From Halonotius aquaticus (GTDB lineage: Archaea > Halobacteriota > Halobacteria > Halobacteriales > Haloferacaceae), in contig NZ_QKNY01000006.1 in NCBI RefSeq assembly GCF_003605575.1, positions 54,509-118,508 of the forward strand: a DNA stretch of 64,000 bases, read 5' to 3'. Each line of letters starts with the position of its first letter. Positions within the stretch are counted from its first letter, which is position 1. This document shows positions 49,602 through 59,300 of this stretch, piece by piece. The translations under genes were made by a program, and so were the position numbers. A model generated the notes under the pieces. The model worked only from the letters and a program-made list of their open reading frames with translations, ran no database searches and had not been told where the DNA came from.

Positions 49602-51053
49602 ATGGTCGAGTTTGGAACCGCTGGTATCCGCGGTTCGGTCGTCGAGACGGTTACGCCCCACGTTGCCCTCAGCGTTGGGAGCGCGGTCGGCCGCCTTGCG
49701 GTCGCGGATGCACCGACTGAACACCCGGAGATCGTCATCGGCCGGGATGGCCGGCTGACGGGGCCAGCCCTCGCCGCGGCGGTTGAAGCCGGCGTCGCCG
49801 CCGTGGGCGCGCTACCGGTTCGGGTTGGAACTGTGCCGACGCCGACGCTGGCATTTGCGTCCCGTGGTCGCTACGGGGTGATGCTGACGGCCTCGCATAA
49901 CCCGCCGGCGGATAACGGGATCAAATGCTTCGTCGACGGCGAAGAGTTCGGCGACGAGTTAGAGGCACGGATTGAAGCACTCGTTGACGACGCGGCCGCC
50001 AGCCCAGCCGAATTTGGGGCGTGGGGGTCACCACGCCGCCGCGAGCCACTGCCTGATTACCGGACTGCCGTCACCGGGTATGTCCGCGACCAACTCCCGC
50101 GTGACGGCGAGTCAGCCATCGACGATGGGCTCCGGGTCGCTGTCGACTGCGGCAACGGGATGGCCGCGCTGGCAACACCACAGGTGTTGGATGCCCTTGG
50201 GGCGACCACCGTCGCACTCAACGCCAATGTTGACGGCCGGTTCCCGGGCCGACCGAGCAAGCCAACGCCGGAAACGCTTGGCGACCTCCAGGCCTTCGTT
50301 GTCGACGGCGACTTCGATCTCGGGATCGCCCACGATGGCGACGCCGACCGGATCGTGATCCTCGATAGTGACGGTGAGATCGTCCACGAGGATAGCGTGG
50401 TGGCGATGCTAGCGGGATACTACACGCGCCGGGCGGTCTCGGACGACGGCGACCCAGACGACGCTGACGATGCTGCTGCCGACCGCGGCGACGACCCGGT
50501 CGTCGTCACGACGCCCAACGCCTCAGGGCGCATCGACGAACAGGTGACCGCCGCCGGCGGACGCGTTGAGCGGGTGCGTCTCGGCGCGCTGCATGAGGGG
50601 ATCGCCGCCGCCGAACGTGACGGCGGCTCGGTTGTTTTTGCGGCCGAACCGTGGAAACACATTCACCCCGGATTCGGCGGCTGGATCGACGGCGTTGTCA
50701 GCGCAGCCCTGCTCACTGGCCTTGTTGCGACCCGCGGGCTTGCGGCCCTTCGGGAGCCGATCACCGAACGACCCTACAGAAAGGTCAGCATCGATTGTCC
50801 AGACGGGTTCAAAGCCGCGGCGATGACGACGCTGGAATCGTCGTTACCCGACGCCTTCTCCGAGGCAACGGTCTCTGTAGAGCATGGGGTTCGGCTTTCC
50901 CTGCCGGATGGCTCGTGGCTGCTCGTGCGACCCTCCGGCACCGAGCCCTACATTCGGCTCTATGCTGAAAGTGAGTCCGTCGACGAGATCGTCGATACGG
51001 CGACTGAGCGGATCGCGGCGGCCATCGCCGACGCTGATGGTGGGGCAGACTGA
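49602..51053 (+). CDS. glmM: Phosphoglucosamine/phosphomanno-mutase family protein (GlmM-like)
   Basis: A 483-residue alpha-D-phosphohexomutase. It has the catalytic Ser loop LTASHNPPADNGIKCF, metal-binding DGDADR (in IAHDGDADRIVIL), sugar-binding FAAEPWKHIHPGF and phosphate-binding RPSGTEPYIRLYAES. An acidic insert (DDGDPDDADDAAADRGDD) interrupts domain 3, a halophile feature. It probably makes glucosamine-1-phosphate or mannose-1-phosphate for surface glycans; which of them is not decidable here. Confidence 0.9.
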   Translation: MVEFGTAGIRGSVVETVTPHVALSVGSAVGRLAVADAPTEHPEIVIGRDGRLTGPALAAAVEAGVAAVGALPVRVGTVPTPTLAFASRGRYGVMLTASHNPPADNGIKCFVDGEEFGDELEARIEALVDDAAASPAEFGAWGSPRRREPLPDYRTAVTGYVRDQLPRDGESAIDDGLRVAVDCGNGMAALATPQVLDALGATTVALNANVDGRFPGRPSKPTPETLGDLQAFVVDGDFDLGIAHDGDADRIVILDSDGEIVHEDSVVAMLAGYYTRRAVSDDGDPDDADDAAADRGDDPVVVTTPNASGRIDEQVTAAGGRVERVRLGALHEGIAAAERDGGSVVFAAEPWKHIHPGFGGWIDGVVSAALLTGLVATRGLAALREPITERPYRKVSIDCPDGFKAAAMTTLESSLPDAFSEATVSVEHGVRLSLPDGSWLLVRPSGTEPYIRLYAESESVDEIVDTATERIAAAIADADGGAD

Positions 51054-51096
51054 CGGCTCTCCGCGACGAAAAAATATGTGAAAACTGCGGGTCGTG

Positions 51097-51570
51097 TTAG
51101 GCGTCTTCGGCGGCGGCGACGAGTTCCTCGTAGTCGGGCTCGTCGGTCGGCTCGTCGGCAACCCAGTCGTAGGTGACCGTGCCGTCCTCGTCGAGCACGT
51201 AGACCGCGCGGTTGGCGATGCCGTAGAGGCCGAGATCCGGGATCTCCATCTCAAGGCCGTAGTCGCGGATCGCCTCACCGGCCATGTCGCTGACGAGCGT
51301 AAACGAGAGGTCGTACTCGTCGCTGAAGGCACCCAGTGAGAACGCTGAGTCAGCACTGAGGCCGAGGACGGTCGCGCCAGCGTCCTCGAAGGCATCGAGG
51401 TGTTCCTCCAGGGCGACCATCTCGTTGGAACACGGCGGCGTGAACGCGCCGGGGAAGAAGGCCAACACGACAGGGCCGTCGCCGAGATAGTCGGACAGCT
51501 CAAAATCCTCGTGGTCGCTTGTACCGATCGTTGCGGAAATGTCGGGGGCGGTGTCTCCGGTTGAAACCAT
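51097..51570 (-). CDS. Peroxiredoxin, 1-Cys AhpE/BCP type
   Basis: A 157-residue peroxiredoxin. FFPGAFTPPCSNEM contains the peroxidatic Cys47; no other Cys exists in the protein, so it works as a 1-Cys enzyme needing an outside thiol. Other motifs are VLGLSADSAFSLGAF and the FTLVSDMAGEAIRDYG strand. It detoxifies peroxides in the cytoplasm. The third-codon Met is chosen as start (51570). Confidence 0.93.
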   Translation of the reverse strand: MVSTGDTAPDISATIGTSDHEDFELSDYLGDGPVVLAFFPGAFTPPCSNEMVALEEHLDAFEDAGATVLGLSADSAFSLGAFSDEYDLSFTLVSDMAGEAIRDYGLEMEIPDLGLYGIANRAVYVLDEDGTVTYDWVADEPTDEPDYEELVAAAEDA

Positions 51571-51730
51571 AAGCACTCAGATCGTTGAGTGCAATCATGA
51601 TAAGCCCATTGTGCCACTAAATCGCACACGCAACCACTTCTCGCTACACTGCCCGTCTGTTTGTCTCCGGCTCCCCGTCTCATCACGCAATGATAGCAAC
51701 TGTTGTCCCGGTCGCGATCATAGGTGTCGT

Positions 51731-52498
51731 ATGCACACCAACGACAACGGCCATTACGCGGCGGCGGTCGCCGCACTCGCCGATCGACGCTACGAGGCGG
51801 CCGGCGACGCTTACACCCGGGCTGGCTGGTCAGTGCTTGCCGACCCTCGTGACGATCTGGAACCGTTCGCCCCGGACGACCGTGGGTCGATCGGTGACGG
51901 CCCCCGCCACCTGCTGACGGCCGCCCTCTGCTATCGCGTCGCCGACTGTCCAGCGCGAGCGACCCGGCGAGCCACCGCCGGGATCGCCCTCGTCGGCGAC
52001 CTTGGGGCGACAATGGCAACCCCGCTCCAGGCCGCCTGTTTCGACGAATTTGCCGCCGATTTCCGGGTCGCCGGTGGGTTGGAGGGGGCCACCGATGCCT
52101 ATGCCGCTGCCGCCGACGCTTACCGGGCAGCTGCCGATGAGACAACTGATCCCCAGACGGTTGGGGCGACACCCCTCTTCTTGGCCGCGGCCGCGCCGGC
52201 AAAACAGCTCGCTCGCACGCTTGAAGACGGCGAAATCGCAATCGAGTGGGAAGATCTCCACGGTGCAGATCCGTCCGATCCGGGCGACTTCTTGGCCGCC
52301 CGCGCCGAGTACAAACGCCAGCGGTTCGCGTCGTTGGTCGACGGCTGTGTCGACAAGGGTATTCTCGCTGCACCGCGTGGGACGACCGAGTATGCAACCG
52401 ATCACCACGCGTGTCCGGCCTGTGGCTCCCGCGATGTCAACTGGGTTGCCAACAGCACCCTCTGTCTTCGCTGTTCACGCCCAACTGAGCCACAGTAG
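51731..52498 (+). CDS. Helical-repeat protein with C-terminal zinc ribbon
   Basis: A 255-residue protein. Helix pairs resembling TPR repeats fill 1-200: YAAAVAALADRRYEAAGDAYTR, then ACFDEFAADFRVAGGLEGAT and ATDAYAAAADAYRAAADET. Residues 222-252 form a zinc ribbon (ACPACGSRDV and CLRCSRPTE). Function unknown; likely protein binding. The ATG at 51731 is preferred because the 64-codon extension upstream is unlike halophilic coding sequence. Its stop directly abuts the stop of the convergent methyltransferase gene. Confidence 0.8.
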   Translation: MHTNDNGHYAAAVAALADRRYEAAGDAYTRAGWSVLADPRDDLEPFAPDDRGSIGDGPRHLLTAALCYRVADCPARATRRATAGIALVGDLGATMATPLQAACFDEFAADFRVAGGLEGATDAYAAAADAYRAAADETTDPQTVGATPLFLAAAAPAKQLARTLEDGEIAIEWEDLHGADPSDPGDFLAARAEYKRQRFASLVDGCVDKGILAAPRGTTEYATDHHACPACGSRDVNWVANSTLCLRCSRPTEPQ

Positions 52499-53098
52499 CT
52501 ACTCGGTGTATTCGGCGAGGACGAACTCGGTGCTGCTGCCGAGTGGATCGGTCGCCGTCGGCGTGGCGAGGATCTCGAAGCCTGCTGTCCGCAACTGCGC
52601 AAGCGTACGGTCTCGTCCCGGCGCGGAAAAGAACATCTCACCGCCCATCCAGCCGCGCCGCACCGTCTCGAACCGCCCACCGGGAAGCGTACTCAGCAGA
52701 ATCCCACCCGATCGCAACACGCGAGCGAACTCCGCGTACACCTCGGGGTGTCGCGTCCGCGGGACGTGAAAGACCGCGTGGTAGGCAGTTATTCCGTCGG
52801 CGACGGTTTCAGCCAGCGGCAGCTGTCGCATGTCAGCCTGCACCAGTCGTGCGTCGGGGACGGTATCGGCCGCCAGTGAGAGGCCGGTGCGGGCAAAGTC
52901 GACCCCGATGCTGTCGGCCGGGAGATTCGCAAGCGTCCGCGCGCCGTCCCCACAGCCGATATCGACGATGGTTGGATCAGGCGGACAGCGGTCGAGCAGG
53001 TCGTCGATGAGGGCTGCATCCGAGCCATCTGGATCGCGGCGGTCGGCATACGTTGTCGACAGCTCCTCCCATGCCGCCTGTCGCTCGTGGGGTTCCAT
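52499..53098 (-). CDS. Class I SAM-dependent methyltransferase
   Basis: A 199-residue enzyme with motif I TIVDIGCGDGARTLANLP, GVDFARTGLSLAADTVPDARL, QADMRQLPLAETVADGIT and LRSGGILLSTLPGGRF. It is of the Methyltransf_11/ubiE type for small molecules; the substrate is unknown. The N-terminus ERQAAWEELSTTYADRRDPD caps the fold. Confidence 0.87.
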   Translation of the reverse strand: MEPHERQAAWEELSTTYADRRDPDGSDAALIDDLLDRCPPDPTIVDIGCGDGARTLANLPADSIGVDFARTGLSLAADTVPDARLVQADMRQLPLAETVADGITAYHAVFHVPRTRHPEVYAEFARVLRSGGILLSTLPGGRFETVRRGWMGGEMFFSAPGRDRTLAQLRTAGFEILATPTATDPLGSSTEFVLAEYTE

Positions 53099-53158
53099 AG
53101 GGTGGCTACGGGCGCGATCGCAATGAGTGGTCGCCCACCCGACACTCGCCAGCCAGCC

Positions 53159-53485
53159 CTACGACTCGCGGCCGCCCCAGACCAGTTTGTCATCCAGCAG
53201 TTCGACCCGCATATCGCGGTCAACGGTCACCTGACACGACAGCCGCGGGTAGCCAAACCGGTCTGCCAGCCGATCGTGCCAGTGATCGGGCGCAACGTCG
53301 TCGGCGAGTCGTACCCCACAGGTCGCACAGAGCCCGCGGCCACCGCAGTTCGCCCGCTCGGACAGTCGCCCGTACGGCGAGCACTCAGCCGCCAGCAACG
53401 CATCCCGGAGTGTCGTTCCGGCCGCCACCGAGAGTTCGGTTTCGGTTCCCTCGCTTGCAACGACGACACGGTAGGACTCACCCAT
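53159..53485 (-). CDS. 2Fe-2S ferredoxin, CX5CX2C type
   Basis: A 108-residue ferredoxin. Ligands are Cys47, Cys53 and Cys56 in ANCGGRGLCATC, and Cys84 in RLSCQVTV. The CX5CX2C spacing is that of adrenodoxin/vertebrate-type proteins rather than the CX4CX2C plant type of the major halophilic ferredoxin, and the acidic N-terminal insert of that protein is missing. It may serve a specific oxidoreductase rather than bulk metabolism. Start at MGESYRV. Confidence 0.9.
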   Translation of the reverse strand: MGESYRVVVASEGTETELSVAAGTTLRDALLAAECSPYGRLSERANCGGRGLCATCGVRLADDVAPDHWHDRLADRFGYPRLSCQVTVDRDMRVELLDDKLVWGGRES

Positions 53486-53595
53486 AGGGAAAACCTGTCG
53501 CTGCAGCGACCTGAATCCGTTGCCCGGCCGCGACATCGTCGATTATGACACAACGAGACAGGAAAATTGATACCCCCCACGACCAAACGATAGCT

Positions 53596-55251
53596 ATGAG
53601 CAGTGCGGAGGCGTCGTTTCAACTGCTGTATATCGACGCCGATGAGAACCGCCGCGAGGCGGTTCGGGGGGCATTTGAGCCAGAGTGGACGGTGACAGCC
53701 GTCGAGAGCGGCGCGGCGGCGACAACCGCCGCTGATGTCGCTGTCGACTGTTTTGTCGCCTCGGCTACGCTGCCGGAGACGACCTGGCAGTCGCTGTATG
53801 AGTCGCTGACGACCTCATCTGAGGCACCCTTTGTGTTGTTCGCCGACGAACCTGACGCTGATATGGTGCGGCAGGCGTTCCGGCTCGGTGTCGACGACGT
53901 TGTCTACACAGCGAGCGACAGCGGTGCGGCAACGCCAACTAATGCTGGACTGGGCGCACCAGCTGATCCCGCCGGCGAACCCGTCGCTGACAGTGGCATC
54001 GACTCATTCGACGCTGAGGCTCTGACCGTCAAAGAGCCCACAACGTCAGCATCGGCCGTTGAGCCACTTGATGGGGTCGTGGGCCTGCGCACCCGCGTTG
54101 AATCGCTTGTGGCCGCCCAACGACTCGATATCCGGGATACAACCCTCGATGTTTCCCGATCGCTGATGAGCGCGGCCATCGACGAGGTTGACGTCAAAAT
54201 CGAGTGGGCGCTGCAGTCGCTGGCGACCGAGCTTGAGGCGGTGCAGTGTCTGCTGTATCACTACGATGACGAAACCGGGCTTCTCACCGAGGACTTCGGC
54301 TGGCGGGATACCGACGCTGCCGCCGCCGACCTCGCCATCGAGCCGCTGGACGACGAGGAGATCCCAGCCGCCGAGTTCCCCGGCTTCGCCGAACGATTGG
54401 AGCAGTTTGAAGCCGTCTGTCATGATGCGACGACTGACGAATCGACCTTTGACGCTGAGACGGGGACACTGCTGGCGGTGCCGATCGTCATCGACTGGGA
54501 GTTGGCCGGCACGCTCGTCCTGACGACAGCCACCCCGCGGCGGTGGCCGGAGTCGGTGCGCCAACAGCTCACATCTGTCGGTGAGTTCATCGGCTACACC
54601 GAACGCCGCCGACGCCGGCGCGCTGAACTCGAACGCCAGAACGAACGCCTCGAACAGTTTACCTCGGTCATCAGCCACGACCTCCAAAACCCGCTCAGCG
54701 TCGTCACCGGCTATCTTGAGTTGGTGTCTGAGACAGGTGATGTTGATCGGCTCGACCCTGCGATCGATGCTGCCGAGCGCATGGAGACGATGCTCGACGA
54801 GCTGTTGACACTCGCCCGCGAGGGCCGGGCTGTCGGCGACACCGAACCGGTCGCGGTCGATACGATCGTTGCCAACGCGTGGGACAGCGTCGACACCCCG
54901 GAAGCGTCGCTGGAAACTGAGGAGTTAGAGCCGATGGAGATGGTCGAGGCCGATCCAACACGGCTGCGTGAGGTCTTCGAGAACCTGTTCCGCAACGCGA
55001 TCGACCATGCCGGCGAGGACGTGACGGTGACCGTCCGGGCGACCGACGGCGGGGTTGTCGTCGGCGACGATGGTGCAGGCATCCCCGCCGATGAGCAAGA
55101 CGCCGTCTTCGATCACGGCTACACTGGCGGCGGCGGCACCGGCCTCGGGCTGTCAATCGTTGAGACGATCGTCGAGGGCCACGGCTGGGAAATCAGTGTC
55201 GGCGACAGCGAGGCCGGCGGCGCAGCATTCGAAATCGATTTCGACGCCTGA
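53596..55251 (+). CDS. Sensor histidine kinase with degenerate receiver and GAF-like domain
   Basis: A 551-residue soluble kinase. Residues 8-115 look like a receiver (LLYIDADENRREAV), but the phosphoryl Asp is replaced: the strand reads CFVASATLPE. A Pro/Ala linker leads to a GAF-like domain (about 175-330) with EAVQCLLYHYDDETGLL. A coiled region (ERRRRRRAELERQNERLEQF) links to HisKA with His361 in VISHDLQNPLSVV. The ATPase has an N box NLFRNAIDHAG, GDDGAGIP and GGTGLGLSIVE. No transmembrane part, so it senses an internal signal. No response regulator is adjacent. Confidence 0.92.
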   Translation: MSSAEASFQLLYIDADENRREAVRGAFEPEWTVTAVESGAAATTAADVAVDCFVASATLPETTWQSLYESLTTSSEAPFVLFADEPDADMVRQAFRLGVDDVVYTASDSGAATPTNAGLGAPADPAGEPVADSGIDSFDAEALTVKEPTTSASAVEPLDGVVGLRTRVESLVAAQRLDIRDTTLDVSRSLMSAAIDEVDVKIEWALQSLATELEAVQCLLYHYDDETGLLTEDFGWRDTDAAAADLAIEPLDDEEIPAAEFPGFAERLEQFEAVCHDATTDESTFDAETGTLLAVPIVIDWELAGTLVLTTATPRRWPESVRQQLTSVGEFIGYTERRRRRRAELERQNERLEQFTSVISHDLQNPLSVVTGYLELVSETGDVDRLDPAIDAAERMETMLDELLTLAREGRAVGDTEPVAVDTIVANAWDSVDTPEASLETEELEPMEMVEADPTRLREVFENLFRNAIDHAGEDVTVTVRATDGGVVVGDDGAGIPADEQDAVFDHGYTGGGGTGLGLSIVETIVEGHGWEISVGDSEAGGAAFEIDFDA

Positions 55252-55276
55252 TATCGCCTGTGGCTGTTTTGTTGCG

Positions 55277-55681
55277 TCAGTGGAGTTTGAGTTCGACCCG
55301 TCGCCCATCTGGATCCCGGACGTAGATCGCCCAGTCGTTGCCGTAAGCTCCGTACCGCTCGTACGGTTCGCCCGCCTCAACCGTGTAGCCGGCTCTCTCG
55401 ATCTCGTCGATCAGGGCGTCAATCTCCCCGCGTGTGTCAACCGAATCCGATCGCACCAACAGACAGAGGTGTTCTCCGCCGACATCGATCGGTTCGTCGG
55501 TTGGGACGAGATGGATATGCCGGCCGCCAGCCACGACCGCAACAAATGGCACTTCGCCGGCGTCGAACCGATCCTCGTCACGCGTTTCGAGCCCCAGCAG
55601 ATCATGGTAGAAGCGAAGTGATTCCTCAATATCGCTGACGCGGATCGCACTGTGGTCGATATCGACAACGTCGATCGTCAT
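55277..55681 (-). CDS. Glyoxalase/VOC family protein
   Basis: A 134-residue vicinal-oxygen-chelate protein: IDHSAIRVSDIEESLRFYHDLLG, then RHIHLVPTDEP, HLCLLVRSDSVDT and YVRDPDGRRVELKL. Metal-ligand candidates are the first His and the last Glu. It may be a lactoylglutathione-lyase-like or dioxygenase-like enzyme; the substrate is unknown. Start at the fourth-codon Met (MTIDVVD). Confidence 0.88.
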   Translation of the reverse strand: MTIDVVDIDHSAIRVSDIEESLRFYHDLLGLETRDEDRFDAGEVPFVAVVAGGRHIHLVPTDEPIDVGGEHLCLLVRSDSVDTRGEIDALIDEIERAGYTVEAGEPYERYGAYGNDWAIYVRDPDGRRVELKLH

Positions 55682-55757
55682 GGCGGGCACACGGCCGCGA
55701 GCGACTAAGCGATACTGGTGGGATGTTGGCGGTGGAAACCGTGCTGCTGTGGGTCAA

Positions 55758-56306
55758 TTAGGTGTCGTCCTCGGCACCCGCTGGTGTGTCACGGTCGACA
55801 GCCGGCATCCAGTCCGGATAGGAACCACCTTCCAGCAGGGCCTTTGTCTGGCGATGTCGGTACCGAAACATCGGCTCGAAGCCGACGACAGCAAGCCGAT
55901 CGACCAGTGGGCCAACTGGCCCGGCTGGGAATTCGTACTCAACGGTGTCGATCATGACGGTTTCATCGCCATCGCCGTAGAACTCGTGGGTGTGTACCCA
56001 CACCGCGAAGGGGCCACCGAGCATGTCGTCGCGGAACATCCGATAGCCGTCATCGCGCTCGCGGGCGACGATCCGAGAGAGCCACCGGCTTTCGGGGGCG
56101 ACACCGAACGGTCGACTCGCCATCGTGATCTCGCTGCCCTCGAATAGCTCCGCGGGATCAGCATCGCCGTCGGGGCCGACGACGCCCTCGACGCGGAGGC
56201 CCATCCACCCCGGCGTCAACGCCTCAAGCCCGTCGATCTGCCGGTGAAACGCCCAGACGGCATCCAGTGGGGCGTCGATCCGTGTCCGGCGGCTGTAGGT
56301 TGCCAT
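55758..56306 (-). CDS. SRPBCC (START-like) ligand-binding protein
   Basis: A 182-residue protein of the polyketide-cyclase/START superfamily: YSRRTRIDAPLDAVWAFHRQIDGL, LTPGWMGLRVEGVVGP, MFRDDMLGGPFAVWVHTHEFYGDG and VDTVEYEFPAGPVGPLVDRL. It resembles the YndB/CoxG-like group that binds hydrophobic molecules. Function unknown. Confidence 0.85.
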   Translation of the reverse strand: MATYSRRTRIDAPLDAVWAFHRQIDGLEALTPGWMGLRVEGVVGPDGDADPAELFEGSEITMASRPFGVAPESRWLSRIVARERDDGYRMFRDDMLGGPFAVWVHTHEFYGDGDETVMIDTVEYEFPAGPVGPLVDRLAVVGFEPMFRYRHRQTKALLEGGSYPDWMPAVDRDTPAGAEDDT

Positions 56307-56342
56307 ACCACCTGTAGGAACGGGGGTCGCAAAAACACCCGG

Positions 56343-59300
56343 TCAGATGGTGAAGCGTTCGACCGTCGTCCCCGCCGTGGTCAGGTCAGTGTCGGTGGCA
56401 GCGGCGACCGTGACCGTCGTCTTGCCGTGGCCGGCTGGCAGCGTTAGCTCAAAGCTGCCGTTGTCGACGGTGACTGTCGTCGATTCGTCGTCGGCACTGG
56501 CCGCAACGACCGCGCCATCGGTTTCACCAGTGATTGTCAGTGTATCTTTCGACACGCTGCGCTCGACTGACAGCGCCGGCCCAGCAGGCCGCGGGCCGCT
56601 GCGATACCGGTCAGCGACGGCCGTCGGCGTTTCGACTGGTTCACCCTCAGCGATGCCGTGGGCCAAGCGGATGAACTGGGCCATACTCCAGGCCAGCGGT
56701 GTCGCCGAGCCGGTGCCGTCGCCGATCTCCCAGTTGTACTCGTTGTCGATGTGACGATCCCAGACCTGCTCGGCGATCATCCGGCCGCTGTTAGCGAAGC
56801 GGGCCATCGTCTTCAAGAGGTTTTGCGGCGCGAGGTCGCCCTCGTCGGTGCCGGCTAACAGCTCGTATTCGCCGCGCTCGCCGGTGAAGATCGGCCACAG
56901 CCGCCCCTTGCCTTTGGTTTGGACTGACCACGGCGCGCCCTTCTCGCCCATCGCGCGCTCGCCGTAACCATCGCCGTTGTAGCGGTAGAACGCCGGGCCT
57001 TGCGGTGTGTCCAGCCGAATCGTCTCATCGACCTCGACCAGCGAGTTGGTGATGATCTCGTCGTCAGGTGATTTGATGCCGAGTCGCGTGAGTTCGAGGA
57101 AGCCGCCGTCGATAATCTCTCGTTCATCGAGTGTTGGCCCCGCGTTGGCTAGCGTCCGCAGGTGGCCGGCCTCGGGGTTGCCGTCGCGGGTCACCCGAAC
57201 GTAGTACGGCGTGTTCGTGTGGAGTTGTGTCCCGGTTTTGGTCGCACACCACTCCTCGACGCGATCAGCCCACTCGTCGGCCAACGCGAGCCAGACGATC
57301 GCATCGCCGGTCTCGCCGGCGTCGTTTGCGATGTCTGCCGCACAAACGAGGCCGGCGACCTCGGCGGCGATCGATGACGGCGAGTAGCCGGCTTCTTCCT
57401 CCCAGCGCTCTTGGGCGGTCGCTGGCCCGTTGCGGGCGACGTAATCCGCCGAGCGTTTGACGTTGATGTAATCGTAGCTCACGTCCTCGAAGTCGATGCC
57501 CACCTCGGCCAACTGGTAGGCCATTATCAGCGGGAAGGAGATGTTGTCGATCTGTTCGCCACCCCAGCGAGTCAGCCCGTTGACGTAGGTGTTCTGGGGG
57601 ATGAAGCCCTCGTCGTCCTGCTGGTATTCGAAGATGTACTGCAGCGCGTCGGTCGCGGTTTTGTGATCGCCGATCGCCTCGAAGACGGTAAAGACCTGAT
57701 AGAGGTCACGCGACCACACGAAGTTGTAGCCGTACCCTTTCGGCTCGTCGGCGGTGACCGCCTCACCCCACGGCACCGAGGGGCTGGCGATTCCCGCGCC
57801 GAGATAGGTTTTGTCTTCGACGGCCCGCAGGGCCATCAGACAGCTCTTGTACTGTTTGTAGAGAGCCTCGTCGTCGACGACGAACTCGGGGATCTCTTTG
57901 TCGGCGAGGAAGTTCTGCCACGTCTCGCGGTAGGCCGCCCGCACGTCGTCGTAGCCGGTTGCCAACGCGCCTTCGGCTTCGCCGAGTGCGGCGGCCGTGT
58001 CGGCGTTCTCGCCGAACCCGATCGACAGCGTCTCGCCGACGGTTGTTCCGGTTCCGAGCAGGCCTGCAAGCACAATGTTGTCATCGTCAAGTCGGTCGTT
58101 TGGCAGCGGGCGATCTCCCTCGCTGAATAGCTCTGCGAGGTGTTCGGAGCCCGCAGCCCCGACGGTCGCCCAATCGAACTGATTCGGCGTCGTCATCGCC
58201 ATGGCGACGCTGTAGACATCGCCGTCCTCGTCGGTGAGGAGGGCTTCCGCGCCGGTGTCGTAGGCCTCGGCGTCGCGGGCCGCCAGATGGTAGTTACCGC
58301 GCTCGCCGAGCCGGTAGCCACGATCCCGGGTGCCGGTGTTGGTCAGTGAGATATCGGCGACAGCGTAGATGTCGTACTTGTTGTCGTCGGCGCTCTCGAA
58401 GTCGATGTCGGCGACGATGGCGTCGTGGTCGGGATCGATCGCGTACTCGACGGTCAGCGTCCACTCGTGGCCGCGGCCATCGCCCTGTTCGGTGATGATG
58501 TGCCGGAAGAGCAGCGCGTCGTCGTCGGCCGGCTCGACCCGCCGGTCGATCGTTTCGGTGTCGTCGTCGGTACGGGTCTCGTTGTGGGTGCGGGCGGTGT
58601 AGTCGGTGGTGTCGCCGGCATCAGCCACGACAAAGTCGACCGTTCGGAGGTTCATCAGATCGACTCGGGGGAACCGCGCCTCGGTGAGCGCGCCCTCGGT
58701 GAGCGTAAACCACACCTTCGAGGCGTCGTCGTTGCCGTGGTCGGCAACTGTCGCCACACCGTATTTCTCGCCGGTCGTCCACCGCGGTCGGCTCTCCGGG
58801 CCGGATGGCGCGGGCGCGATGATCGGCAGCGCGTTCTGCTCTCGCAGCGTCGCCGTCGCCCGCAGGCGGAGGGCGTGTGACCAGCCCAGCGGAGCCGCGC
58901 TGTCGACAGTGCCGTCGTCGAAGGCCTGCTCGGCAAGATAGCCGGCCCGCGTCGTCAACGGCCCGTTTGGAAGGAGATGTTCGTAGAGGGTTCCGGCCTG
59001 ATCGAAACACTCCTCGGCGTCGTCCTCGCGGTCATACGTCGACAGCAGGACGCCGAGTTCGGTGGCGGCGACCGCACCCCACGCCGTCGAGGGTGTCCAG
59101 ATCTTCTCGCCCTGTTGGCCTTCTGACCGCCAGGTATCACCCTCAAACCGTGCGAGTCCGGCGACGGTACTGTCGTCTGGATCGCGGTACAGTGCGTCGA
59201 AGACGTGTTGGACGTGATCGCTGAGTCGGTCGAGTGTCTCCGATGACAGCTCGTCGTCGACGAGTTCGTCGTAGTCGACAACCGCCTCGACGATCCCGAA

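Noticed and set aside
50844..52397. A 517-codon minus-strand frame across glmM, the peroxiredoxin and the zinc-ribbon gene
   Set aside because: Its translation is Arg/Pro rich and unlike halophilic proteins. It contains the peroxiredoxin region out of frame and has no conserved motif.
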